Assembly (NCBI RefSeq): GCF_002906155.1
Contig: NZ_MUJK01000003.1
Coordinates: 186,001-250,000 of the forward strand
Origin: Pseudomonas laurylsulfativorans
GTDB lineage: Bacteria > Pseudomonadota > Gammaproteobacteria > Pseudomonadales > Pseudomonadaceae
DNA length: 64,000 bases
Direction: 5' to 3'
Of this stretch, positions 20,674 through 29,636 are shown piece by piece (within the stretch, counting starts at the first letter, position 1; the number at the start of each line of letters is the position of its first letter). The notes beneath the pieces were generated by a model that saw only the letters and a program-made list of their open reading frames with translations, made no database searches and was not told where the DNA came from. The translations under genes were made by a program, and so were the position numbers.

Positions 20674-22755
20674 TCAGTGCTTGGCCACTGCCGTGTTGAG
20701 TTTCAGGTAGTCCAGCAGAATCCGCCCGGTTTCGCTCAGGTAGGCATCGTCTTCCGGTTTGGTCTTGTCATCCTCGGCGGCAATGGCGTCCTCGTCCTCT
20801 TTCTTCAGCTCTTTGAGCGGTTCTTCGCCCTTGGCCTTGCGACGGATGTTTTCCATGGTCAGCTGTTTGGCTTCGATGTCGGCATGCTGTGCACGACGCT
20901 CGGCTTCATTGAGGCTGACGGTTTTTTCAGCCATCAGTTTCTGCGCCAGGGCCAGCTTGTCGCGGATGAACACGAACTCCGCGTCCTTGGCCGTGCGCAT
21001 GTCATGCTCGGACTTGAGCTGCGAAAGGTATGGCTTGAACGGGTCGGCCGCAGGCTTGATCGCCGCCTTGATGGTGTCCCACGGCATGGCTTCCGGCAGG
21101 GCGCTTTCACCGATTTCCTTGGTGTCGATGATCGACGGGTAGTCGATGTCCGGCAGGACGCCCTGATGCTGGGTACTCTGCCCGGAAACCCGGTAGAACT
21201 TGGCCAGGGTCAGTTTCAGTTCGCCATGGTTGAGCGGCTGAATGGTCTGCACGGTGCCTTTGCCGAAGGTCTGGCCGCCGATGATCAGTGCGCGGTGGTA
21301 GTCCTGCATGGCGCCGGCAAAGATCTCCGATGCCGAGGCGGACAAGCGGTTGACCAGCAACGCCATCGGACCTTTGTAGAACGCGCCCGGGTTTTCATCT
21401 TCCAGGACATCGACCCGGCCATCGGCATTACGCACGAGCACGGTCGGGCCTTTGTCGATGAACAGGCTGGTCAGTTCGGTGGCTTCCTGCAAGGAGCCGC
21501 CGCCGTTGTTGCGCAGGTCGATGACCACGCCGTCGACTTTCTCTTTCTGCAGCTCGGTCAGCAGTTTCTTGACGTCGCGGGTGGTGCTCTTGTAATCCGG
21601 GTCGCCGGCACGGAAGGCCTTGAAGTCCAGATAGAACGCCGGGATTTCGATGACGCCGAGCTTGTAGTCCTTGCCGTCCTGCTTCAGGTTCAAGACCGAT
21701 TTCTTCACGGCCTGGTCTTCAAGCTTCACCGCTTCACGGGTGATCGGCACGATCTTGCTGGTCTGGTCATTCGGCGCATTGCTGGCCGGGATGACCTCCA
21801 GACGCACCACTGTGCCCTTCGGACCACGAATCAGCTTGACCACTTCGTCCAGGCGCCAGCCCACCACATCGACCATCTCTTTGTTGCCTTGGGCAACGCC
21901 GATGATCTTGTCGGCCGGTGCAACCTGCTTGGTCTTGTCCGCCGGACCTGCCGGCACCAGGCGCACGACTTTCACCTGGTCGTTATCGCTCTGCAACACG
22001 GCACCGATGCCCTCGAGGGACAGGCTCATGTTGATGTCGAAGTTCTCCGCGTTATCCGGCGACAGATAGTTGGTGTGCGGGTCGTAGGACATGGCGAAGG
22101 TATTGATGTACGCCTGGAAGATGTCTTCCGCGCGGGTCTGGTCCAGGCGCGCCAGCTGGTTCTTGTAGCGCTTGGTCAGGGTTTCCTGGATTTGCTTGGA
22201 ATCCTTGCCGGCGATCTTCTGACGCAGGACTTCGTCCTTGACGCGTTTGCGCCACAGGTCGTCGAGTTCTGCGGTGGATTTGAGCCAAGGGGCGTCCTTG
22301 CGGTCGATCAGCAAGGTTTCCTTGGTGGTGAAGTCGATCTTGTCGACGCCCTTGTTCAGCTCGGCAAGGGCGAAGTCCAGGCGCGCTTTGACGCGGTCCA
22401 GGTAGCGCTTGTAGATGGTGAACCCGGCGTTCAGGTCGCCGCTCTTGAGGAAATCGTCGAACTGCGTCTTCCACTTGTCGAATTCGGCAATGTCGCTGGC
22501 CATGAAGTAGCTGCGCGACGGATCCAGCAGCTTGAGGTAGCTGTCGTAGATGATCACCGAGCGCGCGTCATCGAGTGGCGGCTTGCTGTAGTGGTGGCGT
22601 TTGAGCAACTCCACGACGTTCAGACTGGCGATCACTTCGTCACGATCGGGTTGAAGCTTGTCCCAGCTATTGGCTGCGAATGTATTGCTCGACATCGGCA
22701 GCAAGCCGATACCGATGAATAAGGCGAGGGCAGTGCTGGGGAACAGATGCTTCAT
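20674..22755 (-). CDS. prc: Tail-specific (C-terminal processing) periplasmic protease Prc/AlgO
   Basis: A 693-residue protein with signal peptide MKHLFPSTALALFIGIGLLPMSSNTFAA. It has a PDZ domain (about 235-320), an S41 peptidase domain with the Ser-Lys dyad region SASASEIFAGAMQDYHRALIIGGQTFGKGTVQ, and a C-terminal DUF3340-type region rich in Glu/Lys. It degrades proteins by their C-termini in the periplasm. The P. aeruginosa homologue AlgO influences MucA and AlgU signalling. Start 22755 matches family N-termini; an in-frame ATG at 22788 adds 11 residues and neither has a clear ribosome site. It is monocistronic with a strong terminator. Confidence 0.94.
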   Translation of the reverse strand: MKHLFPSTALALFIGIGLLPMSSNTFAANSWDKLQPDRDEVIASLNVVELLKRHHYSKPPLDDARSVIIYDSYLKLLDPSRSYFMASDIAEFDKWKTQFDDFLKSGDLNAGFTIYKRYLDRVKARLDFALAELNKGVDKIDFTTKETLLIDRKDAPWLKSTAELDDLWRKRVKDEVLRQKIAGKDSKQIQETLTKRYKNQLARLDQTRAEDIFQAYINTFAMSYDPHTNYLSPDNAENFDINMSLSLEGIGAVLQSDNDQVKVVRLVPAGPADKTKQVAPADKIIGVAQGNKEMVDVVGWRLDEVVKLIRGPKGTVVRLEVIPASNAPNDQTSKIVPITREAVKLEDQAVKKSVLNLKQDGKDYKLGVIEIPAFYLDFKAFRAGDPDYKSTTRDVKKLLTELQKEKVDGVVIDLRNNGGGSLQEATELTSLFIDKGPTVLVRNADGRVDVLEDENPGAFYKGPMALLVNRLSASASEIFAGAMQDYHRALIIGGQTFGKGTVQTIQPLNHGELKLTLAKFYRVSGQSTQHQGVLPDIDYPSIIDTKEIGESALPEAMPWDTIKAAIKPAADPFKPYLSQLKSEHDMRTAKDAEFVFIRDKLALAQKLMAEKTVSLNEAERRAQHADIEAKQLTMENIRRKAKGEEPLKELKKEDEDAIAAEDDKTKPEDDAYLSETGRILLDYLKLNTAVAKH

Positions 22756-22893
22756 GCTGATTCGACGCGGGGACAATTGATAACGCATATTAGGCCGTCT
22801 TTGAAGTCGCCGGATCTTTGGGAACCGGTCGCATAATGCAAAAAGCCCGACGCTATAGCTTCGGGCTCAGTCCAGACTCACTATGGAGGCACT

Positions 22894-23856
22894 GTGAAAG
22901 CATTGCAAGGCGTTGACGGTCAAGTGGTGTGGGTTGATGAACCGAGTCCTGCATGCGATGTAGGACAAGTTCGTATACGAGTGGCGGCATCGGGCCTCAA
23001 TCGCGCCGATTTGTTGCAGAAAGCGGGTCTTTATCCACCACCGCCAGGGGCCAGCCAAGTGCTCGGTCTAGAGTGCTCGGGGGTGATCAGCGAGGTCGGC
23101 GCCGGGTCCTCCTGGCAGGTTGGCGATCGGGTTTGCGCCTTGCTGGCCGGGGGCGGGATGGCTGAAGAGGTGGTTGTCGACGGGCGGCATGTGCTGCCGG
23201 TTCCCGACGGAGTGTCACTGGTCGAAGCGGCGGCATTGCCCGAAGTTTATGCAACAGTCTGGTTGAATTTATTTCAACTGGCGGCGCTCAAACCGGGTCA
23301 GAAAGTTCTGCTGCACGCCGGAGCAAGTGGAATCGGTTCAGCGGCCATTCAGCTGTGCAAGGCCTTCGGCAACCCGTGCTGGGTCAGTGTCGGTTCCGCC
23401 GAGCGACTGGCGTACTGCGAAGCGTTGGGCGCCCAGGGTGGCGTTTTGCGTGATGGCGATCTGGAGAGCCTGAGGGATCTGGGGCCTTTCGACGTGATTC
23501 TCGACCCGGTGGGCGGCAATTATGCGGCGTTGAACCTCAAGCTGCTGGCCCAGGATGGCCGCTGGGTGTTGATCGGCCTGATGGGCGGCCGCGAGGCCAA
23601 GCTGGATCTGGCCCAGGTGCTGGCCAAGCGCGTACAGTTGCTGGGCTCGACCCTGCGCAGCCGTGACGATCAATTCAAGGCTGATCTGTTCAGTGATCTA
23701 CGCCTGCACGTGTGGCCGTTGTTTGCCGAGGGACGCTTGAGCCCGCAACTTGCCAGGACCTTTGCGATCAAGGATGCCGAGGCGGCGTTTGCCGAATTGG
23801 CGAGCAATACCGTGGCAGGGAAGGTGGTGCTGGTGATTGACGAGAGTCTGAGCTGA
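22894..23856 (+). CDS. NAD(P)H quinone oxidoreductase (zinc-free MDR, PIG3/QOR type)
   Basis: A 320-residue medium-chain dehydrogenase/reductase without zinc ligands. Family marks are ASGLNRADLLQKAGLYPPPPGASQVLGLECSGVI, the nucleotide-binding loop VLLHAGASGIGSAAIQLCKAFG (about residues 138-159) and LIGLMGGREAKLDL. Members reduce quinones by one or two electrons with NADPH and are cytoplasmic. The start is GTG with GGAGG 4 nt upstream. It stands alone, divergent from prc. Confidence 0.93.
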   Translation: MKALQGVDGQVVWVDEPSPACDVGQVRIRVAASGLNRADLLQKAGLYPPPPGASQVLGLECSGVISEVGAGSSWQVGDRVCALLAGGGMAEEVVVDGRHVLPVPDGVSLVEAAALPEVYATVWLNLFQLAALKPGQKVLLHAGASGIGSAAIQLCKAFGNPCWVSVGSAERLAYCEALGAQGGVLRDGDLESLRDLGPFDVILDPVGGNYAALNLKLLAQDGRWVLIGLMGGREAKLDLAQVLAKRVQLLGSTLRSRDDQFKADLFSDLRLHVWPLFAEGRLSPQLARTFAIKDAEAAFAELASNTVAGKVVLVIDESLS

Positions 23857-23870
23857 CAACACCAAAAACT

Positions 23871-23950
23871 GTGCGAGCTTGCTCGCGATGGCGTCGAGTC
23901 AGTCAGTACATTATTGAATGACACACTGCTATCGCGAACAAGCTCCCACA
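23871..23950. repeat. Degenerate REP doublet
   Basis: GCGAGCTTGCTCGCGATGGCG and the later CTATCGCGAACAAGCTCCCAC are weakened inverted copies of the REP arms, between the convergent stops of the oxidoreductase and the HAD gene. Confidence 0.7.
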
Positions 23951-23961
23951 GGGGATGCGGA

Positions 23962-24615
23962 CTATTTCCAGTCGTGGATCGGCCACCCGGACTTTTCAGC
24001 CTGCTCGCGCAACACCGGATCCGGGTTCACCACGTGTGGGAAATCCACTTTCAGCAACAGCGGCAGGTCATTGCGTGAGTCGGAATAGAAACTCGCACCT
24101 TCGAGGTTTTCCTCCTCTGCATCCAGCCACTCGAGCAAGCGGGTGATCTTGCCTTCGCGGTAGGTCAGGGTGCCGACGGTATGGCCGGTGTAAACGCCAT
24201 GAGCCACTTCCAGTTCGATGCCGAGAATCTCGTCGATGCCCAGGCGCTCGGCGATGGGGCCGACCAGGTGGGTACCCGAGGCGGAAATCACCAGAATCCG
24301 GTCACCGGCCTTGCGATGGGCCGCAATGGTTTTGGTGGCGTCACTGAAGATGATCGGTTCGATGAAGTCTTCCACCCATGGACCCACCAGATGCTCGACC
24401 TCTTGCGGCGTGCGGCCGATCATCGGTTCCAGGCTGAAGGTCATGTAGTCCTCCATGCGCAGTTTGCCGTGGCTGTAGGCGTCCATCATTTCATTGTTCT
24501 GCCGCATGAACGACTCGGAGTCGACCCAGCCCAGGCGGCCCATCTGTTCGCTCCAGAGGGTGGCGCAGTCGCCGTGGATCAGGGTTTCGTCCAGATCAAA
24601 AATTGCCAGGGCCAT
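23962..24615 (-). CDS. HAD-IB family phosphatase (SerB-like)
   Basis: A 217-residue cytoplasmic hydrolase of the haloacid dehalogenase superfamily. Motif I is FDLDETLIHGD (nucleophile Asp7, acid-base Asp9), motif II is LVISASGTHL, motif III uses a Lys near REGKITRLL, and motif IV is YSDSRNDLPLL. Family members cleave small phosphate esters such as phosphoserine. It lies 34 nt after the ABC ATPase stop on the same strand, so it is likely the last gene of the organophosphorus uptake operon. Converting the imported product to a phosphate-free compound would fit, but this is inference. Confidence 0.88.
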   Translation of the reverse strand: MALAIFDLDETLIHGDCATLWSEQMGRLGWVDSESFMRQNNEMMDAYSHGKLRMEDYMTFSLEPMIGRTPQEVEHLVGPWVEDFIEPIIFSDATKTIAAHRKAGDRILVISASGTHLVGPIAERLGIDEILGIELEVAHGVYTGHTVGTLTYREGKITRLLEWLDAEEENLEGASFYSDSRNDLPLLLKVDFPHVVNPDPVLREQAEKSGWPIHDWK

Positions 24616-24649
24616 CAGTGCAGTTCTCTCTTCAGGATAAGCAAAGGCA

Positions 24650-25639
24650 TCAGGCTACCTCACACAGGGCCGTCGGATCGATGGAAAGCGCCAGGCGCTG
24701 ACCATCGGGATGAAGGTCGGCCGCCGAACGGTTGAGCACATCCACCACCAGTTCCACGCCCCGGGCTTCGACCCGGTAGCGGATTACGTTGCCCAGCAGG
24801 CTGTGGCTGCGTACCTGCGCGTCCAGTTCGCCGTTGAGGCTCAGTTCGATGGCTTCCGGGCGAATGGCGATGCGCTTGTTGATAGGTCGCTGCAGCAGCT
24901 TCGAGGCGCTGTCGGCGTCCAGCAGGTTGTAGTTGCCGATGAATCCGGCAGCGAACACATCCACCGGCGCAGTGTAGAGGGTTTCGGCGTCGCCGCTTTG
25001 TACGATTTTTCCCTGATTCATCAGGAAAATCCGGTCAGACATGGTCAGGGCTTCTTCCTGATCGTGTGTGACGAAAATCGTAGTCAGGCCCAGTTCGCGC
25101 TGGATCTGGCGGATCTGTTCGCGCAGATGCTTGCGAATGCGCGCGTCCAGCGCAGACAGCGGTTCATCCAGCAGCAACAGGCGTGGTCGCGTTACCAGGG
25201 AGCGGGCGAGGGCGACGCGTTGGCATTGGCCGCCGGACAGCTGATGTGGGTAACGGGCGGCGAAATCTTGCAGCTCCACCAGTTTCAGCACCTCGGCGAC
25301 ACGCTTCTGGCTGTCGTCGGCGTTGACCTTCTGCATGCGCAAGCCGAAGGCGACGTTCTGTTCCACGCTCATGTTGGGGAACAGGGCATAGCTCTGGAAC
25401 ACCATGCCGATTCCGCGTTTCTGCGGGCTCAGGGGCACGATGTCCTGGCTTTCGAGCAGGATCTTGCCGCCATCCACCGAGGTCAGGCCGGCGATGCAGC
25501 GCAGCAGGGTGGATTTGCCGCAGCCGGAGGGGCCGAGCAGGGTGACGAATTCGCCCTTTTGGATTTCGCAGTTGATGTCGCTGAACACCGTGGTGCCCGC
25601 ATAGTCTTTTTTAAGGTGTTGGACGCTGACGAAGCTCAT
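24650..25639 (-). CDS. ABC importer ATP-binding protein (PotA/FbpC type)
   Basis: A 329-residue protein. Walker A is LLGPSGCGKST (about 34-44), the signature is LSGGQCQRVALARSL, Walker B is RLLLLDEPLSALD, and the switch His is in FVTHDQEEAL. A C-terminal TOBE-like domain (from about 245) marks it as the polyamine/iron/phosphonate importer class. Its ATG overlaps the stop of the second permease by 4 bp. With two separate permeases and a periplasmic binding protein it forms a complete importer. Confidence 0.93.
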   Translation of the reverse strand: MSFVSVQHLKKDYAGTTVFSDINCEIQKGEFVTLLGPSGCGKSTLLRCIAGLTSVDGGKILLESQDIVPLSPQKRGIGMVFQSYALFPNMSVEQNVAFGLRMQKVNADDSQKRVAEVLKLVELQDFAARYPHQLSGGQCQRVALARSLVTRPRLLLLDEPLSALDARIRKHLREQIRQIQRELGLTTIFVTHDQEEALTMSDRIFLMNQGKIVQSGDAETLYTAPVDVFAAGFIGNYNLLDADSASKLLQRPINKRIAIRPEAIELSLNGELDAQVRSHSLLGNVIRYRVEARGVELVVDVLNRSAADLHPDGQRLALSIDPTALCEVA

Positions 25640-26436
25640 TGGCTTTTGTCCTTGTTCAAGATGTTGGCAGCCCAGGTCAGGACCAGCACAAAGAAGAAGT
25701 AGGAAATCACCAGGGCGCTGGTGAAATGACCGCTGCTGTTGCGCATGTTGTTGAGGTAGACCTGCAGGGTTTCGTAGCGGGTACCGACGAGGATGTTGGC
25801 GAACACGAACTCACCGAACAGGAACGAGAACGACAGCAGCAGCGCCACCATCAGGCCCTTGCGCAGGTTCGGCAGTACCACCAGGAAGGCGGCTTGCCAG
25901 GTGCTGGCGCCGAGCAACTGGGCGGCGTCCATCAGGTCGCGCAGGTTGATCGCTTGCAGGTTATTGGTGATCGCCCGGTACATGAACGGCAGCGCCACGG
26001 TGAAGTAGCAACCGATCAGGATCCACGGCGTCCCGACCATGGCGAACGGTCCGGAACCGTAAAGCTGCAACAGCCCCACCGACGACACCACCGGCGGCAC
26101 GGCGAAGGGCAGCAGGATCAGGATGTTCATCAGCGCGTCGAGTTTCGGGAAGTGGTAATGCACCACGAACAGCAGGGGCAGAATCAGCACCACAGAAAGA
26201 ATCAACGAACCGACGCAGACCAGCAGCGATTGCCCGAACGCATGCAGGAAGCGCGGATCACTCCACAACTGGATGTACCACTTGAGTGTGAAGCCGCTGG
26301 GCAGAATGGTCGCCGACCAACTGCTGGCGATCGAGTAGATCAGCGTGCCGAGCAGCGGCAACAGCAGGATGGCAAACAGCAGGTACACCACGACGCGATG
26401 ATAGACACCGGCGGGCCCCAGTTCAGCGCGAGACAT
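25636..26436 (-). CDS. ABC importer permease 2 (PotC-like)
   Basis: A 266-residue inner-membrane protein with about six TM helices and the binding-protein-dependent permease EAA-type loop (DAAQLLGASTWQAAFLVVLPNLRKGL, about residues 175-200), which docks on the ATPase. AGGAGC lies 6 nt before the ATG. It overlaps both neighbouring genes by a few bases, showing translational coupling. Confidence 0.92.
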   Translation of the reverse strand: MSRAELGPAGVYHRVVVYLLFAILLLPLLGTLIYSIASSWSATILPSGFTLKWYIQLWSDPRFLHAFGQSLLVCVGSLILSVVLILPLLFVVHYHFPKLDALMNILILLPFAVPPVVSSVGLLQLYGSGPFAMVGTPWILIGCYFTVALPFMYRAITNNLQAINLRDLMDAAQLLGASTWQAAFLVVLPNLRKGLMVALLLSFSFLFGEFVFANILVGTRYETLQVYLNNMRNSSGHFTSALVISYFFFVLVLTWAANILNKDKSQ

Positions 26437-27268
26437 GGTAGCTCCTCTTCAACAGCAACTGATGCACGATGGTCACCAGGGTCATCAAGGCCACGAGCAC
26501 CACGGCCAGGGCGCTGGCCAGGTTCGGGTCCAGGGAAATGTCACCGGACACCATCGCCGCGATGCGGATCGGCAGCACGTTGAAGTTGCCGGTGGTCAGG
26601 GCGTACACCGTGGCGTAGGCACCGAGGGCGTTGGCCAGCAAAATCACGAAGGTGCCCAGCAATGCCGGTGTCAGCACCGGCAAACCGATGTGCCGCCAGA
26701 ACTGCCAGCCGCTGGCACCGAGCAGTGAGGCGGACTCGCGCCAGTCTTCGCGCAAGGCATCGAAGGCCGGGTATAGCAGCAGCACGCCGAGGGGAATCTG
26801 GAAGTAGGTGTAAAGAATGATCAGACCGGTTTTCGAGTACAGGTTGAAATCCTGAATGATGCCGGCCTGCTTGAGCATGATGGTGAAGCTGCCGTTGAAG
26901 CCGAGCAAGATGATGAACGCGAAGGCCAGGGGCACACCGGCGAAGTTGCTGGTCATGTTGGCGAAGGCGTTGACGAAGTTGCGCAGTTTCGAATCGACCT
27001 GGCGCAGGGAATAGGCGCCCAGTATCGCGATGACGATCCCGAACACGCTGGACCAGAAACTGATCTCGAGGCTGTACTGGATGGCCTGCAGGTAAAACTT
27101 CGAGCTGAAGATTTTGTTGAAGTTGGCCAGGCCCCAGCCGAACTCTTCCGACTCCAGGCTGTTGATCATCACCCACGTCAGTGGGGCAATTTCGAACACG
27201 ATGAAAAACAGTGCGAAGGGCACCAGGCACAGGGCAGCGAGCCATTTACTGCGAGTCATGGCATTCAC
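26423..27268 (-). CDS. ABC importer permease 1 (PotB-like)
   Basis: A 281-residue inner-membrane protein with six TM helices and the EAA loop ESASLLGASGWQFWRHIGLPVLTPAL (about 178-203). The start is taken as GTG 27268, which overlaps the phosphatase stop as GTGA and has GGGAG about 8 nt upstream; an in-frame ATG three codons later has no ribosome site. It pairs with the second permease to form the channel. Confidence 0.9.
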   Translation of the reverse strand: MNAMTRSKWLAALCLVPFALFFIVFEIAPLTWVMINSLESEEFGWGLANFNKIFSSKFYLQAIQYSLEISFWSSVFGIVIAILGAYSLRQVDSKLRNFVNAFANMTSNFAGVPLAFAFIILLGFNGSFTIMLKQAGIIQDFNLYSKTGLIILYTYFQIPLGVLLLYPAFDALREDWRESASLLGASGWQFWRHIGLPVLTPALLGTFVILLANALGAYATVYALTTGNFNVLPIRIAAMVSGDISLDPNLASALAVVLVALMTLVTIVHQLLLKRSYHVSR

Positions 27269-28071
27269 TTGAGCAACTCCCGGCAGACCGGTTTGTCGTG
27301 GGGCGCGCCCAGCAACTCGCAGACGGTGCCGCAGATGTCGGTCTGTTTCGGCGCGGCGTCGGCGTCAAAGCTGAATGCGTCACCGAGAACGAACAAAGGC
27401 ACTTCGCGCTCTTCCGGCAGCAGGCCGTTGTGGGAGCGGTCGTTGTTCATGCCGTGGTCGGCGGTGACCAGCACCTGATAACCGGCATCCAGCCAGCCTT
27501 GCAGGTAGTCGGCCAGGATGATGTCGGCCGAGCGGGCGCTGTTGCGGTACTGCGGTGTGTCGAGGCCGTGCTTGTGCCCGGCATCGTCAATGTTCATCGG
27601 ATGGATCAACAGGAAGTTCGGCGCATGGCGCAGGCGCAAGCTTTCGGCGTCGGCGAACAGGTGCGAGTCCGGGTAGTGATCGTTCCAGTAGAAATGCCCG
27701 TGCTGGATCGGTAGCTGCGGGTCATCGGTGTGACGGTCCCGGGCCGCCACGAAGGGCGAGCGGTTGTACAGTTCACTGACCCAATGATAGGCCGCTGCTG
27801 CGGTCACAAGGCCGGCGTCGGTGGCGTAGTGATAGATGCTGCGCTGGTTGGACAGGCGCGAGACGTTGTTGTGGACGATGCCGCTGTCGATGGGCGCAAC
27901 GCCGGTCAGGATGCATTCGTACAGCGGGCGGGACAGGGCTGGCAACTCGCACTCCAGTTTGTACAGTGCGGCACGTCCTGCACCGACGTAAGCCTGAAGG
28001 TGCCCCATGGCGTGGCGGGCGACCTCATGGTTGAGGCCGTCGAGCACGACAAGGATGACGTTGTGCTTCAT
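27265..28071 (-). CDS. Alkaline-phosphatase-superfamily hydrolase within an ABC operon
   Basis: A 268-residue protein without a signal peptide, so cytoplasmic. It shows the metallo-phosphohydrolase core of the nucleotide pyrophosphatase/phosphodiesterase type: VVLDGL (Asp11 metal ligand), the nucleophile region ELPALSRPLYECILTG, HPMNIDDAGHKHG (Asp/His ligands) and TADHGMNNDRSHNG (Asp-His ligands). It is shorter than extracellular NPPs. ATG 28071 has GGAG about 10 nt before it; the longer frame has no support. It sits between the binding protein and the permease genes, so it probably cleaves what the transporter brings in: a phosphodiester, phosphomonoester or phosphonate. Confidence 0.87.
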   Translation of the reverse strand: MKHNVILVVLDGLNHEVARHAMGHLQAYVGAGRAALYKLECELPALSRPLYECILTGVAPIDSGIVHNNVSRLSNQRSIYHYATDAGLVTAAAAYHWVSELYNRSPFVAARDRHTDDPQLPIQHGHFYWNDHYPDSHLFADAESLRLRHAPNFLLIHPMNIDDAGHKHGLDTPQYRNSARSADIILADYLQGWLDAGYQVLVTADHGMNNDRSHNGLLPEEREVPLFVLGDAFSFDADAAPKQTDICGTVCELLGAPHDKPVCRELLK

Positions 28072-28109
28072 AGGGGCAAAACTCCGTGAATCGTAAAGTG
28101 TCGTCAAAC

Positions 28110-28197
28110 CTGTAGGAGCCGGCTTGCCGGCGATTGCATCGCCGCGGTGATCAAACAGACCGCAGTGTCTGGATCGCCAGCAAGCCGGCTCCTACAG
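28110..28197. repeat. REP doublet (GTAGGAGCCGGCTTGCCGGCGAT type)
   Basis: Inverted arms at 28110-28134 and 28173-28197 inside the operon, between the binding-protein gene and the hydrolase gene. A hairpin here often protects the upstream message and lowers downstream expression, fitting the high need for binding protein. Confidence 0.88.
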
Positions 28198-28205
28198 ATG
28201 CAGCA

Positions 28206-29273
28206 TTACTGCATATTGATGATGACTTCTTCCTGCCACTTCTGAGGAAGGGCCTTGGAGGTCTTTTCCCAGGCATCCGCGTCTTTGATCGGCGTCACTT
28301 TCTTGTACTGCTCGTTAGGCAGCAGCTTGGCCTGCACCTCGGCTGGCAGGGTCAGGTGCTCGGCACGGATCGGACGGGCGTTGCCCTTGGCCAGGTTGAT
28401 CTGGCCTGCGTCGCTGAAGATGTATTCGCGGGTCAGCTTGGCGGCGTTCGGGTTTTTCGCGTACTTGTTGATGATGGTGGTGTAGCCGGAAATCACCGAA
28501 CCATCGGACGGGATCAGCACCACGTAGTCATCCGGGTTGGCCATCTTGGCCTTGTAGCTCAGACCGTTGAAGTCCCAGACCACGCCGACTTCGACTTCAC
28601 CTTTTTCCATGGTGGCGATCGTCGGGTTGGCCATCGACAGGCGACCTTGCTTGGCGATGTCGGCGAACAGCAGCAGGGCAGGCTGCAAGTTCTTCTCGTC
28701 GCCACCGTTGGCCAGTGCCGCGGCCAGTACGCCGTTGGCTGCCTGGGCCGCGGTGCTCACGTCGCCGATGGAGACTTTGTATTTGCCGGTCTTGAGGTCA
28801 GCCCACTTGGTTGGGGCTTCGGAGCCGTGCAGCAACTTCTTGTTGACGATGAAAGCGATGGTGCCGGTGTAGGCCAGCGCCCAGTTGCCGTCCTTGTCCT
28901 TGGCCCAGGCTGGAACCTGATCCCAGGTCGAAGGCTTGTAAGGCTGGACCACGCCTTGCTTGACCGCGATAGGGCCGAAAGCGGCACCGACGTCGCCGAT
29001 GTCAGCGCTGGCGTTGTCTTTTTCAGCGGCGAACTTGGCGATCTCCTGGGCCGAGCTCATGTCGGTATCGATATGTTTGAGGCCATAGGTCTTGGCCAGG
29101 TCTTCCCAGGTGCCTTTCCAGTTGGCCCAGTCATCGGGCATGCCGACGCTGTTGACGGCGCCTTCCGCTTTCGCAGCGGCTTCCAGGGTTTTCAGATCGG
29201 TGTCGGCCGCCATGGCGGCGGTGCACATTGCAATGGTCGAGCCTAACAGTGATGCCAGGAAAAACTGTTTCAT
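28206..29273 (-). CDS. Periplasmic substrate-binding protein of the ABC importer
   Basis: A 355-residue protein with signal peptide MKQFFLASLLGSTIAMCTAAMA-A and the mixed alpha/beta fold of class-D (iron/polyamine/phosphonate) binding proteins, e.g. GAAFGPIAVKQGVVQPYKPS, YTGTIAFIVNKK and VVWDFNGLSYKAKM. AAGGAG lies 8 nt before the ATG. It is the first gene of the operon, with a TGGTCTAG site 48 bp upstream that also appears before the divergent GntR gene. The ligand is not deducible from sequence alone; the phosphatases downstream point to a phosphorus compound. Confidence 0.9.
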   Translation of the reverse strand: MKQFFLASLLGSTIAMCTAAMAADTDLKTLEAAAKAEGAVNSVGMPDDWANWKGTWEDLAKTYGLKHIDTDMSSAQEIAKFAAEKDNASADIGDVGAAFGPIAVKQGVVQPYKPSTWDQVPAWAKDKDGNWALAYTGTIAFIVNKKLLHGSEAPTKWADLKTGKYKVSIGDVSTAAQAANGVLAAALANGGDEKNLQPALLLFADIAKQGRLSMANPTIATMEKGEVEVGVVWDFNGLSYKAKMANPDDYVVLIPSDGSVISGYTTIINKYAKNPNAAKLTREYIFSDAGQINLAKGNARPIRAEHLTLPAEVQAKLLPNEQYKKVTPIKDADAWEKTSKALPQKWQEEVIINMQ

Positions 29274-29320
29274 TCCGAAGCTCCTTGGGTCGTGTTCAAC
29301 GCTGCGATTGCGGTTTGTGT

Positions 29321-29332
29321 TGGTCTAGGTCA
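29321..29332. promoter_or_regulatory. Candidate GntR/UTRA operator, site 1
   Basis: TGGTCTAGGTCA is an imperfect dyad (TGnnCTAGnnCA) 48 bp upstream of the binding-protein start. The same TGGTCTA half-site occurs at 29435-29441 (reverse) and 29611-29617. TGGTnTAGACCA-like sites are known for phosphonate-type UTRA regulators such as PhnF. Confidence 0.6.
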
Positions 29333-29609
29333 GCAATACCTGAGCCAATTTAAGGGGCCTGGATGACACTTTGATGTCGTTCGTCGCCCGGAATGACTAT
29401 TTGTTCGGCGGTATCGCCAGTGGCCTGCTAAGCGTAGACCATGGTCAAGGCCCCGGCTGGCAAGGGAGATGGCCGATGAATTGCAAGTCGTCGGAGGGCG
29501 AGGGTGGCGACCGTTGGGCGCCTTTGTCACACCTCGGTCATCTGCACTGCCTACGCTTGCAGGCTATTGAGTGAACCGGTTTACGCTGCGGTTCTGCCCT
29601 GAATTGGTG

Positions 29610-29623
29610 CTGGTCTAGTCCAG
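29610..29623. promoter_or_regulatory. Candidate GntR/UTRA operator, site 2 (autoregulatory)
   Basis: CTGGTCTAGTCCAG is a 14-bp dyad with one non-matching pair per half. It abuts the AGGAA ribosome site of the regulator gene at 29637, so binding would repress the regulator itself. Confidence 0.62.
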
Positions 29624-29636
29624 ATAGGAAACGTTG

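Noticed and set aside
20650..22722. A 690-codon open frame opposite to prc
   Set aside because: Its composition (His, Gln, Val runs) and the lack of a ribosome site mark it as an antisense shadow; prc has full domain support.
22844..22867. Hairpin AGCCCGA/TCGGGCT before the quinone reductase
   Set aside because: The T run lies on the minus strand, where no gene ends nearby. It may be a remnant or leader structure, but no function can be supported.
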